From: Druceiella hillmani
Lineage: Eukaryota; Arthropoda; Insecta; Lepidoptera; Hepialidae
Length of the DNA: 64,000 bases
Direction of reading: 5' to 3'
Assembly: GCA_039881145.1 (NCBI GenBank)
Contig: JAYKKI010000137.1
Span: forward strand, 2,840,501 to 2,904,500
Positions 50,641 through 64,000 of the stretch are shown here, piece after piece (positions within the stretch are counted from its first letter, which is position 1; each line of letters opens with the position of its first letter). Under the pieces are notes generated by a model. The model saw nothing but the letters and a program-made list of their open reading frames with translations. It was not told the DNA's origin and ran no database searches. A program made the translations under genes and the position numbers.

Positions 50641-52922
50641 TTGAACTTTTGCGGTATTATACCATTTCCGAACATAAATAAATTTGCAAAATACTTTTAT
50701 TACTAGAGATTTTGGTCATTGCCAAATGAAATGTCACAACTATCGCTGTTTGTGTGTGCATATATTTCATTGAAGGATCGACTTCAGTTAGGATCTGTCT
50801 TACAATAAAAAGTAACCAGCTACATCTTCTATTATTAAGCAAAATAAAGCGGCGAGACGGCTTTATTTATTTTCTAATGAAGGGTAAAAAAAAATATTAG
50901 ATAACTAAGCCAGCATTAACAGCAAAAATTTTATTGTTGGTAATGATAACTACTTTTTGTGTACACCGAGTTTTTTAAATATCTAAAAATTTAATAAGAT
51001 ACATAGCGCTAGACATTTCATGTAATAAGAATTTTAATATCACGATACTTCGTTTTATTCATCGTATCTTATTAACGTATACAGTGAAGGAATGAAAATT
51101 CATTATACTGTTTGCATCTTTTCACGATAAGGAATAAATATAACTTTCCTGAAAATAAACGGCAACCATTAATCAACCTCGCAACAAAGTAAGAGGAATT
51201 TTATGTTAAATTCCAAAATGTTTATTTTGGTATATCTCTGCCTGCTTTAATAAATCATCGCTAAAACTATGGTCCATATTAATTCGTTCATAGATTTAAA
51301 TAGATTTTAAAGTTCATTTTTTTTTCTTACTATAATCCTTTCTAGCCCAGTAATGTTTACAGATCTAATTAATCAAGTGAAAAATTTACAAATCTCATGA
51401 CGTGATACTCAGATAATGTTTATTCTGCTTGCTGGTGAACTTTGCTACATAATTTAGATAATATAGCAAGATTACAAATATGGTGTACTTAGTGAAAAGT
51501 ATAACAACTATGGTCGGTAAATGGCAATTATTTTTAAGGTCTACTTGAACGAGTTTCATTAGCGTTAAGTTATCAAATTAATTAATTTACCGATTCGTCT
51601 AGGAGGAAAAGTTTTTTTTTCATCTATTAATTTCAGAATTTTAGGCCTATTTTACGAGCATATAATGCCAATATTGAGAAATCAATGTACTTAGCCATAT
51701 AATATAGGATATTATACGTAACTTAAAAAAAATTAAATATTTATAAGTATATATTTTTTAAATATTAATATTTTGAACATATCTAATAGAGAATTATTTA
51801 ATTCAGTCAGTAATTTAACGTAACATTTTAAAATTGATTTTACTTCCGAAATATATTCTTATTGCACTATTTAGTTCTATTTATTTGAATATACTTATCT
51901 AAATTCTCAAACCCATTCATACAGACTAATGATTCCAGAGGGATAACATCCCAAACAGCTAAATCAATTTAATTTAATTTTCCGAGGTGCTGAAGTTTTA
52001 AAACATATTTTAAATTTGATATTATTACTACTTATGTGAAAATATCTCTGGTTTCGGGCGAAATACAATCACAGTCGAATCGTCCTTAATTGAGCTAAAA
52101 TTTTGTTTTTAAACATAGATCTAATCTTTTATTCAAAATATCAAATAAATCCAATGTTGAGGTCCATAATCTTCCACATGAAAATAATGGTTAAATGGTA
52201 TATATAATAAAACGGAACTTAAATATGAACCTCCATAATTAATCAGAAACTTGACTTATGCACCAAAGATAGCACACTTTCTCGATGTTTCTCGATTCCA
52301 CATTATTTGAATACGTATTTGATCAATATTAGATTACAGGCTATCAGCAATATTTAGTTACCTCAACCTGCCCTAATATCTTAAGTATTACGGTATAAAT
52401 GCCACAAGACGTATACTTCCTTAACACTTTACTTTTTACAGTGTAAATAATATAAGAAATATCTTTTAAAATCAAATGTTTTGAAGGCATGTTAACTTTT
52501 AAAACATCCAATGCGGAAGATAATTAAATTATATCATTTATTTATATACTGGCTTTTACATTTAATATACGTTAAATACATATTGCTTTCGTAACACTAT
52601 ATAAACGCAAGACATATTAGTAATTAATAAAAATATTTTGTATGCTCATTATGGGAATTTGGTTGTTTTATTAATTAGCAACGCGATATTTGCGACGGTT
52701 GGACGTATTTATTATTAAGGTGGCTTTTAATACAAAAAAATAACAAGGTAATTACATTTTCTTTTAGTACACAAGTAAATAAAGTGCGTGACTATCCCAG
52801 TGCAAGAATTGATCTTTGGCTGATCAAGTAAAAAACTATCTTTCCAATAATAGTATAATTATGCTATTCTTATCAATCCAAAATTATTCAATCCAAAAAA
52901 TTGCAGATTCCAAAAATTATTG
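50641..52922. other. A+T-rich spacer, nothing recognised
   Basis: No open frame, repeat or transposon signature stands out on either strand. Confidence 0.45.
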
Positions 52923-53115
52923 ATATTTGGCGTTAATTTTGTAGAAATTCATTATTCACCATTAAATGAAACTACGCGACGTAGTATTAGCTATTAGCAA
53001 AGATTTTTGCTAATAGCCCACCTGGCGATGTTGTAATACAACGAAACTTAGGTCGTGGTAAAGAACTTAAAAAAAGTAGAAATAATACTGCATCACGTAG
53101 CTTCATTTAATTGTG
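52923..53115. mobile_element. Penelope-like tails in inverted arrangement (family member B)
   Basis: 52923-52990 is an antisense, truncated tail (ATTTGGCGTTAATTTTGTAG ... GAAACTACGCGACGTAGTATTA). It meets, through the inverted repeat CTATTAGCAAA/TTTTGCTAATAG (52990-53016), a sense copy that runs through the hammerhead-like core (53018-53058) to CATCACGTAGCTTCATTTAATT (to ~53112). Head-to-head partial copies at the 5' side are typical of Penelope-like insertions. No coding part is present. Confidence 0.65.
53018..53058 (+). ncRNA. Hammerhead-ribozyme-like core (copy B)
   Basis: Stem I CCAC (53018-53021) pairs with GUGG (53055-53058), 4 of 4. CUGGCGA (53022-53028) stands where CUGANGA is required, so the invariant A6 is G. 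One extra U; stem II GUUGU (53030-53034)/ACAAC (53038-53042), 5 bp with an AAU loop; GAAA (53043-53046); stem III CU/GG with a UA loop; then UC, with predicted cleavage between 53054 and 53055. The fold is better preserved than in copy A, but the A6-to-G change would be expected to abolish or strongly weaken cleavage. Confidence 0.5.
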
Positions 53116-54218
53116 TTTCTGAAATTATGTTTGTCAGCACAAAACACGATGAATATGTAGCAGCGCAGTTTAAATTTCCCTCTACTTCTACTTTTTTACG
53201 TTTTTGCTCCAAAATTAAGTGATTGAGTGATTGAATACAACTTGAACGAGACAATTTCACATCAAAAAAAAGAATATTTAAATTTGTGTATTATTTCGTT
53301 TAATGAGAGATATTATAAATAAATTTTACGACAAGAGAACGGAATAGAAGAATAAATGCAAATAATCTGTATATTTACGAGTTGGAAGTGTCTCATGCTG
53401 CTGTTGTGTACAAGGATACCTTTGTTCAAAATTAAGCCACAAAGTGATTTTCAACATATCCAGCATTTCTAGTTTTTTTACCTTAATTTTAAAAATCTAT
53501 GAAAGATCGACATTTATTTGAAGTTTAATTACAATTATTTCTATTAAACATTTCAAGAGATATAGACTACTGATATAGAAAGTATGCTTTACGCAACATA
53601 ATTTTTATACATGAAATAATGCCGTAAAGTTATAAATTTCATGCATGTCCTAAATTTAGCCCTTTAATCGTTACTTATATTTTATTTGGAGAAATATTAG
53701 TTTTCTATGATAGGATGTAAAAAATTAATAAATTTGAACTTGATAATCCTTGTATTCGTTTAGAAGTTAGTTTTTTCCCATATCAAATTTACGTTACAGT
53801 ACATATATTCCTATAGAGTTTTAAAATATAGTTATTATTACATGTTAACAGTTATAGTAATATGTACGCAAAACGCAACGTAAAATATTGCGAAAATAAT
53901 TTTAATATATTTTCATTATGTTTCGAAATTGTAATGAGGAAGAATGTGATAAACTGGACTATGTAAATATGATGGAGTAGGCGTTCCCAAAGAAACCAAA
54001 ATTTTAAATGTGTTACGTAGCTAAATAAGAAAAATTAATCTTTTTTTTACTGTATATATCACTATCTGTATAAATATATATTGCTGAACTCGCCTTACGT
54101 TTCATATATAACTTTTGAATCTCTCATCCTTGCGTTATTCACTTTCTTTTCATTGTTTTCTCAGTTACTGAAATTTCTGAATGTCCAAATTTTTCAGGCA
54201 ATATTACTAAAGTATTAC
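53116..54218. other. A+T-rich spacer, nothing recognised
   Basis: No open frame or repeat of note was seen. Confidence 0.45.
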
Positions 54219-55190
54219 AATATTTTTGAAAGTCAAATGGAATATTTTTGAAAGTCAAGTGCAAATGAATCGAATTTTTTATCCGAGATAGACATATTAA
54301 TTGTATATCCCATACTAAGAATATTTCTTTTCCACCACTTCATTAGGAAAACAGCATTTATTTCTATACTTACGCATTTGAACGCATCTTACTATTTAAT
54401 ATAAATTGACGCGACTAATTATTGCTAATGTCAGATCTCGGGTACAAAAAGTTGTCCAAAATTTCCAGATTTAATTTTAGGCATTAGTTTCAATATCATT
54501 TAATTTCATATATTTAAATTCACATGTATTTATGAATACATCGAGAAGACTCGCTAATTAAATATTAAATATTTACTCGGCATTTTAGCTCTCAATTAGC
54601 GGCATTAAGAAATGGGGTGCCATGTTGCGAATTACGCCAACCAGAATAGGTACGCGTAACTGTTTCATTCATCTTGCCAATTAAAATTAAGTTTTCAAAA
54701 TATCCAAACTTTTTCCAAAATATCCAAAATATTTCCAAAATATTCCGATATTTTTGAAAGACCGTTTAATAAAAAATAAAGACTGATAAAAAGAATGTTA
54801 ATTCGTAGATTTTTTTGGGGTAAAAAATTAATTTATGTTTTCTGTACTGGAAATAATTCGTTATTTATCAAATCGTTAGAAAAATAGCATTTTCCTCTAT
54901 GCTTGCACATCTGTATGCGTTTCATTATTTTACATTAATTTACGCGACCAAATATTGATAACTTAAAGTATGTAAAGTTGTACAAAATTTCCAGATATAA
55001 TATTAGGTATTAATTTTTCAGTGTCATTTTGCGTCATAAACTTCAAATCACACGTATTTGTGAACATATGGTGTCGACTAGCCAATTAAATATTAAATAT
55101 TAACTCATCATTTTTGATCTACAATTTATGCATTGGGGTGAGGGATCACATTGCGAGTTACGGCTACTCGAATGGATGTACACATGCAAA
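54219..55190. repeat. Diverged direct duplication, period about 530 bp
   Basis: Matching landmarks, first and second copy: ATTAGGAAAACAGCATTT at 54342 and GTTAGAAAAATAGCATTT at 54875; GTTGTCCAAAATTTCCAGAT at 54451 and GTTGTACAAAATTTCCAGAT at 54977; AATTAAATATTAAATATT at about 54557 and 55084; 'GGGGTGCCATGTTGCGAATTACG' at about 54613 and its variant at about 55136. Spacing is 523-533 bp. A perfect-looking 22-bp tandem (AATATTTTTGAAAGTCAA plus 4) sits at 54219-54262, and a TCCAAAATAT micro-tandem at 54705-54745 fills the junction between copies. No coding sequence. Confidence 0.8.
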
Positions 55191-58100
55191 CGTGCAAAGT
55201 TAACGAACCAATAGTACTTCAAATTTTATTAAATTGTTGTTACCATTTTTTAGTTGGTTATTTAAAACTATAGAATAATGCATATTATTACAGGATAAAA
55301 ATGTGTTTTTAGTAATGGTACTTTTTCTTATTACATCCTTGAGATGAAACCTGTAAGTTGAGAGCGCTCACAAGTTTTCATAATGTTTATCAGCTGCGAG
55401 AAGTTTTCTAATAAGACCATCCTTTATGCGCGAACGCATTGTTTTATTTTGTGTAGTGATATGAAAAACAAAGTTTCAAAGCGCGATTGATAAATACAAT
55501 TTTATTCATTTAAGGACTTTCTATTTACATCGAAATTTTATTTTTATATTTTTAATTTAATAAAATAATAACAATAAATTTTCAAGGCGTGGACTAATTA
55601 AAATATTATAGAAAAATTATAACACGGTAATTTAAGTTCTTTCTAACTAAGTATATTTGCATTATTTTTATTATATTATTTATCACAATGTCAATAGAAG
55701 ATAGGGTTGTATAAAGTGGGGGTATAATTTTTTTTCCACTTTCTATCGAATAGGATATAACTAGAAACAAATTATATAAAAGTTAGGTCTCGTAAAATTA
55801 TATAAACTGATTAATAGACATTTATCAGGATATATAAATGTCTATTTATAAGGAATATACAAATATAAAAAAATTCCGAATTCTAGCATTCAATTAGAAC
55901 TTTCTTTTGAAACCATTACAAAACCATAGCAAAATTAAAATATATTACATTTTACATTCTATTTATGATCAATATCCACTGTGGATCAACGGGTTGTTTT
56001 TTTCCAAATAAATTAAAATTAACTTCTGATCTCCCTTTTCTCTCCTTTCTTTTCTGTTGCTCTTTTGTCGAACATGTAACCATGTTGATGGTAATAAAGG
56101 CGCGACTGAAGCTACTCGTAAGTAAATATTCCAGTACTTTCTGCATCAACTGATAAACTCAAAAAAAAGGTTAAAAAGAAAGTTTTGGAAAAAATGGTTA
56201 GAAGATAAAATTGTTATATGTTTTTTATTTAAAAGTAAGATTTTTCTGTACGAAATTAGTAAACTTTTTAACTTTTTAATGAACCTAAAAAAGATAAATT
56301 AAAAATATTTATTGGATTTTTTTCGTACATGACTCGAATGGGAAACATTATGACATTAATTTCAGGACATATTTAGTACCAAATAGATAAAACGATATTT
56401 CATGTGTATTTGAAATGATTAGGAAAGCATACCTTTTAAATACCTTAGAGTATCCATGTAAGTAAACAGAGGTGCATTTTATATTAGCATAAAAGCAACA
56501 AATATATAATAAAAGAGTGTATTTTTATTTTTATTCTTCCCTCTATTTTCTTCTCCGGTAGACATAAACAATTTTAAAAATAAAAGTGATATTTTTTCGC
56601 CATTATTATTATGATGAATCTTGTCATGTCTTTCTCCGTGATTTCAATAAAAAAATAATTGTCTCTTTGTTAATACGTTCATGGATTCCATCGGCGAATT
56701 AATATTTAGACTGATCATTATCAAAATATTGTAGACTACATACATGGCATGTAACTAGAGTTAATAGCTTGTATTGAACATATATATTTTTAAATGGTTA
56801 TAGACATATAATACATTGTATTAAAGGTATTTTATTAAAATAATTATATGCACAATATTACGCGAGTTTACGAGTTCCGGTCATTTCCTTTATAACCACA
56901 CCACTATTGTGATTATATTTAATAACGTATTATATCAATATTTTATTGAATTAGTAAAGAAATAAATTTAGTACATATATGTTCTCTTATAATTGAAAGC
57001 AAATAATTGATTATGGGTAATATATAATAATAGCAATCGAACGTTATCCAATTTGAATAAGGAAAGATAATATATTTCCTATAGTAAACAAATTTCTATA
57101 CATATATTTCACTAGATTATTTATAAAATATTTCATTGTACTATAAAGGCAAAAGTATTATTTTTTACTTGGTTGTCTCACTTTCACGCATACACTATAC
57201 ACACGACCTTCTTGAAAAAACAAATTCAGCGCCTGTCGTTGAGTTAACTGTACAATAACGTTTATATCGGACAAAATTGGTTTAAATTAAGAACATAAAG
57301 ATTAGTCAATAGCAAAAATATCAATAAGTACGTATATTTATTACCTAAAAAATGGTTAACAACATCCTAATTTTTAAATTATTCTTATATTACATCACGA
57401 TTTCTCCCTTTTAAACGCGTACAAAGTCGCGGGTGAAAGGGAGAGAAAAATAAAACCTGATTGAAAAATTAATCTGAAAGTAGGAAAACACATTTCTTAA
57501 AAACAAATTACTTAAAATTGCAAAATAATATCTATGAAAATATTTGAATTATTATTTTCCGCACGCTTGTCGACCAACATTTGGTTTTATCGAAAACGAA
57601 TGAGGCCGTATGAGGCGAATGAGTCATCAACAAGCCATAGGACATGAACAAATCATTAATATTCCTTTATATAAGGACCTGTAACTTGATTACAGATTAT
57701 GAGACCTGCAATACAACTGAGTTTTTTTACATAAGTTGTTTGTAAGAAATCAACAATATGATGTGCCGATGATAATGAAAAAAATATTATATTCTCAAAA
57801 TGAACTTGTCATAAGGTTGGCGAAATTCCGATATGATGCAAGGTGTGCCATCGCAATGTAACAACAAGTATTAAACTTTTTTTTAAGAAAAATAATCCAA
57901 TAGAACATTTCTTAATGCTACTTTTAGAATAAATCTCCATGTTAAAAGTTTTTATAATAACAGTCAAACACTCGAAACTTTCACGAACTTTTCAATGAAA
58001 AAGTTAAAAGCGAGAGTCTTTCATCTACTTATGCTGTAAATGTGTACATGTACTTCAGCTGGTTTTATATCAGATTAGACTAAAAAAGTTAATGAAAAAA

Positions 58101-58720
58101 AGATGAGAAATTGGCAGATTGAATTTTATTAAAAATTTTGTTATTAAACCTGTGTATTCTTTTTTAATGTTAATTAATATTATAATTTTCAACTGCAACT
58201 ATATTTTTAAGCAATTAAGCTACATTAGTCAAACAACAATTAATCTAATTTTTGTGTACAGATTTTTGATCAAGTAATACAGGCATACTATTAAAATATA
58301 ATAAATAAATTTATACACATTTATTTTTACTTTTCCAATATACTATTAATAACTTCTCGTACTTTTGTGTTTTTTACTAAAAATTATTAAATTACACGTA
58401 AAGAGCTTTTTATCGATATTAGTATTTTCATCTTGTTTAAAAATTTAAAAAAATTAAACTTTATAAATGCAACAGGTTAATTTAATAACTCGCTTCAATT
58501 TTGTTTTAAAAGATGTGATAAATATAACTTTTGCTTCATATTTATAAACTTAAACCTTTATCCTTACGTATATTTCACATTTTAACTTCACTGGCTTATT
58601 TACAAACAGCATAACCATGACGTATTTCAAAAAGAACGCGCCTCTTAGATTTAAATTTTTTAATCTGTCCTTATTTCGGGATATCCAATCTATTGTCTGG
58701 AAATCAATTATATAAATATA
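55191..58720. other. 3.5-kb A+T-rich region, no gene recognised
   Basis: Overlapping 62- and 65-codon frames on opposite strands at 55952-56153 cancel each other as evidence. Nothing else was recognised. Confidence 0.4.
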
Positions 58721-58770
58721 AATATATATATGTATATATACACACACACATATATATATATATGTATATA

Positions 58771-58826
<56 letters not shown>
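58721..58826. repeat. Compound (TA)n-(CA)n microsatellite
   Basis: TA repeats with an internal CACACACACA block (58741-58750) and ATGTAT variants. Frames read on both strands are artefacts. Confidence 0.96.
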
Positions 58827-58828
<2 letters not shown>

Positions 58829-58884
58829 TACAACCGTATTGGAGACGAGATTTTGGAATTCAATAACCGTCTCTTCAACATGTA

Positions 58885-58920
58885 TAGCAAACATGCTCCT
58901 CTGAGGGAGCATGTTTGCTA
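58885..58920. repeat. Foldback with 15-bp arms and 6-nt loop
   Basis: TAGCAAACATGCTCC (58885-58899) and GGAGCATGTTTGCTA (58906-58920), exact reverse complements, loop TCTGAG. The short loop and clean arms resemble the foldback at 8911-8970. Confidence 0.95.
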
Positions 58921-62484
<3,564 letters not shown>

Positions 62485-62821
62485 CTATCTATTATTCTTT
62501 CACATATGTTTTTCTTAGAAACTGCTTGACGTAATAACATGAAGTTTACCACAGAAATAAAGCATATCAAGCCGCATAAATCTGTATAGCTGACACTCTG
62601 CAATATTTGCAAAGAAACTGTAGGGTACATACCGCTTAAATTAAAAGTATAAAAAAATGTCAAGTCCCCTGAATGGAATAGTTTACTTTTAAAAAAAGGG
62701 CTAGTTAAAGAATCTCAAAACATTTATTGACTTTAAGGAAACGATGGTCACCAAGTATTAACAAGATCGATAAAAACATTGTTAATATTATTTGTGGTGC
62801 ATTAATACTGCGGCGCGTGAG

Positions 62822-63530
62822 ATACTTGGGTTCGTTTACCACTGTCTTCGCGAGGGCTACTTTCCGAATATATGATAAGTGGGGATGACTAAAGTCATAA
62901 CGAAGAAAAATAGGAAATTGTCTAGCGATCAACATTTTTATATGCACATTACTCTCTTTCTTGTATTCGGGAGGTTGCTTGAGCGTGTATTGGCAGCATA
63001 CTTATTGGGGCAGTTGGCTAATTTGCCGGGATCAGAAAATTAGTTCGGTTCCGGTGTGTTTGACGATGCCTGGTTGTCAGTCATTTCGCCAGCGTGAGAT
63101 TCCTGGGAAGTGTCAGCTAACTACCGACAGATAATAATGTAATATTTTTGTTTTCGAGTTATCCAGTTGTAGGAAGGAAGTCTAGAGGTTGACCAATGTC
63201 TAACTGCAAGGCACTGTTTTTTAGAATATCACATACTATAAGATAGTTTTATCATATTCCACAGGAGTAGAATATTGTATTCGATAGCATTTTTGCTATA
63301 ACCCTTCAGGAACGCGGTATATTGGCGTATGCGGATGATGAATAAAGAATCGGACAGCGGACTCCCTCGCCAGGTTATATGAGGAGCTCTAAGCATAAAC
63401 TTAGCTTTTACTTCGAAAAATTCGAGGCTATTGAAGTCCTCCTTAAAGATAGATTGGTGAAGGAACCGACTACAGTTACGGCCACATTCAGGACTGGTGT
63501 ATGGGACCAGGTCACAATTTAGAAATTACT
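62822..63530 (+). pseudogene. Non-LTR retrotransposon (R1/Jockey-type LINE) reverse transcriptase remnant
   Basis: In one frame from 62822 the sequence reads ILGFVYHCLREGYFPNI, the typical N-terminal RT block 'Y-CL--G-FP--WK'. In the same frame from about 62963 it reads VFGRLLERVLAAYLLGQLAN and then, across a stop, ENxFGSGVFDDAWLSV (63035-63082), equal to the family's 'NQFGFR-GRST-DA---V' with a 2-residue loss. About 95 codons later, in another frame, LAYADD (63322-63339) is the catalytic YxDD box whose two Asp bind metal. In a third frame RTADSLARLYEEL follows. Spacing of the blocks fits a LINE RT. Stops and frameshifts make it dead. It is less A+T-rich than its flanks. The minus frame at 62705-62947 is a shadow. 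Endonuclease and 3' tail were not found. Confidence 0.7.
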
Positions 63531-64000
63531 TATGATAAATATAGCAATTTTAATTCAAACGATTTACTTAACTTTCGATGCACTAGTTTGATTCACACTT
63601 TGTCGGTTTCTGAAGGTAATGCTAAAAGTTTTTATTAAAATTTTAACATTGTGTTCTGTTTTTTTGATTCTTTTCAAAAATTTATTGTATAATGTTGTGG
63701 TAGTTACCAATTTACTAAAATGTCTTAATTCATATTCTTTTTTCCTAGTAATGTTAATGTTTGTTTCATTAGTTCGGGTGGAAATATCAGTAAAGGAAGG
63801 AAAAATAAAATTTCAGAGTACACGATCGTCAATTCAGCTTTCATGTGGGGAACTTTGACATGAAAATAAAAATGTACCAATCGTTGCGTTCTAATTATTC
63901 TTCGTCATTAGGTAAAATAGTGAAGCCTTTAAAAGACCACTTCTTAACGTAAAGTTATTCAATACGAAAATTTGTTATTATGAAAACTAATACATTCCTC
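63531..64000. other. Window end, no gene recognised
   Basis: A 79-codon plus frame (63619-63858) is hydrophobic in its first 55 residues and then charged. I recognise no family, and chance is likely in this composition. Confidence 0.3.

Overview
The window looks like nuclear DNA of an insect. It is strongly A+T-rich, has no operon-like organisation, carries long (TA)n microsatellites, and is full of decayed animal transposons (piggyBac, hAT, R1/Jockey-type LINE, LTR-retrotransposon gag, Penelope-like tails). The one recognisable cellular gene family is the GMC oxidoreductases, which form large clusters in insects. The species cannot be read from the sequence.

Layout. 0-3 kb: an inverted, broken fragment of a GMC oxidoreductase (+ strand), then a broken piggyBac transposase. 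4-5.5 kb: microsatellite followed by a degenerate tandem repeat of about 120 bp. 5.5-13.4 kb: no gene seen, with TA tracts and a perfect 25-bp foldback. 13.4-17.4 kb (- strand): a GMC oxidoreductase gene with a long C-terminal exon and a short FAD-binding N-terminal exon; the exon(s) between them were not found and the locus may be a pseudogene. A Penelope-like fragment with a hammerhead-ribozyme-like core lies inside. 17.5-30 kb: mostly non-coding, with a candidate two-exon small gene at 23.1-23.6 kb (- strand). 30-35 kb: a gag zinc-knuckle remnant, Penelope-like tail, foldback, tandem duplications and diverged repeats. 35-43 kb: nothing recognisable. 43.6-44.2 kb: 3' end of a second piggyBac. 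46.2-47.5 kb: a 160-bp tandem repeat next to a second cluster of the 120-bp repeat. 47.8-50.4 kb: a nearly full-length hAT element with a ZMYM1-like transposase broken by frameshifts. 52.9-53.1 kb: two Penelope-like tails in inverted arrangement, one with a fuller hammerhead-like fold. 54.2-55.2 kb: a diverged ~530-bp duplication. 55-62.8 kb: non-coding with TA tracts. 62.8-63.5 kb: a degraded LINE reverse transcriptase.

The genes do not form a pathway. The window is best read as transposon-rich intergenic sequence around a GMC locus. The observations most worth checking are the hammerhead-like cores in the repeated Penelope-like tail, the GMC gene with no visible middle exon plus its inverted partial copy 12 kb away, the candidate spliced small protein, and the 120-bp tandem repeat present at two places 42 kb apart. 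All calls were made by eye, without database search.
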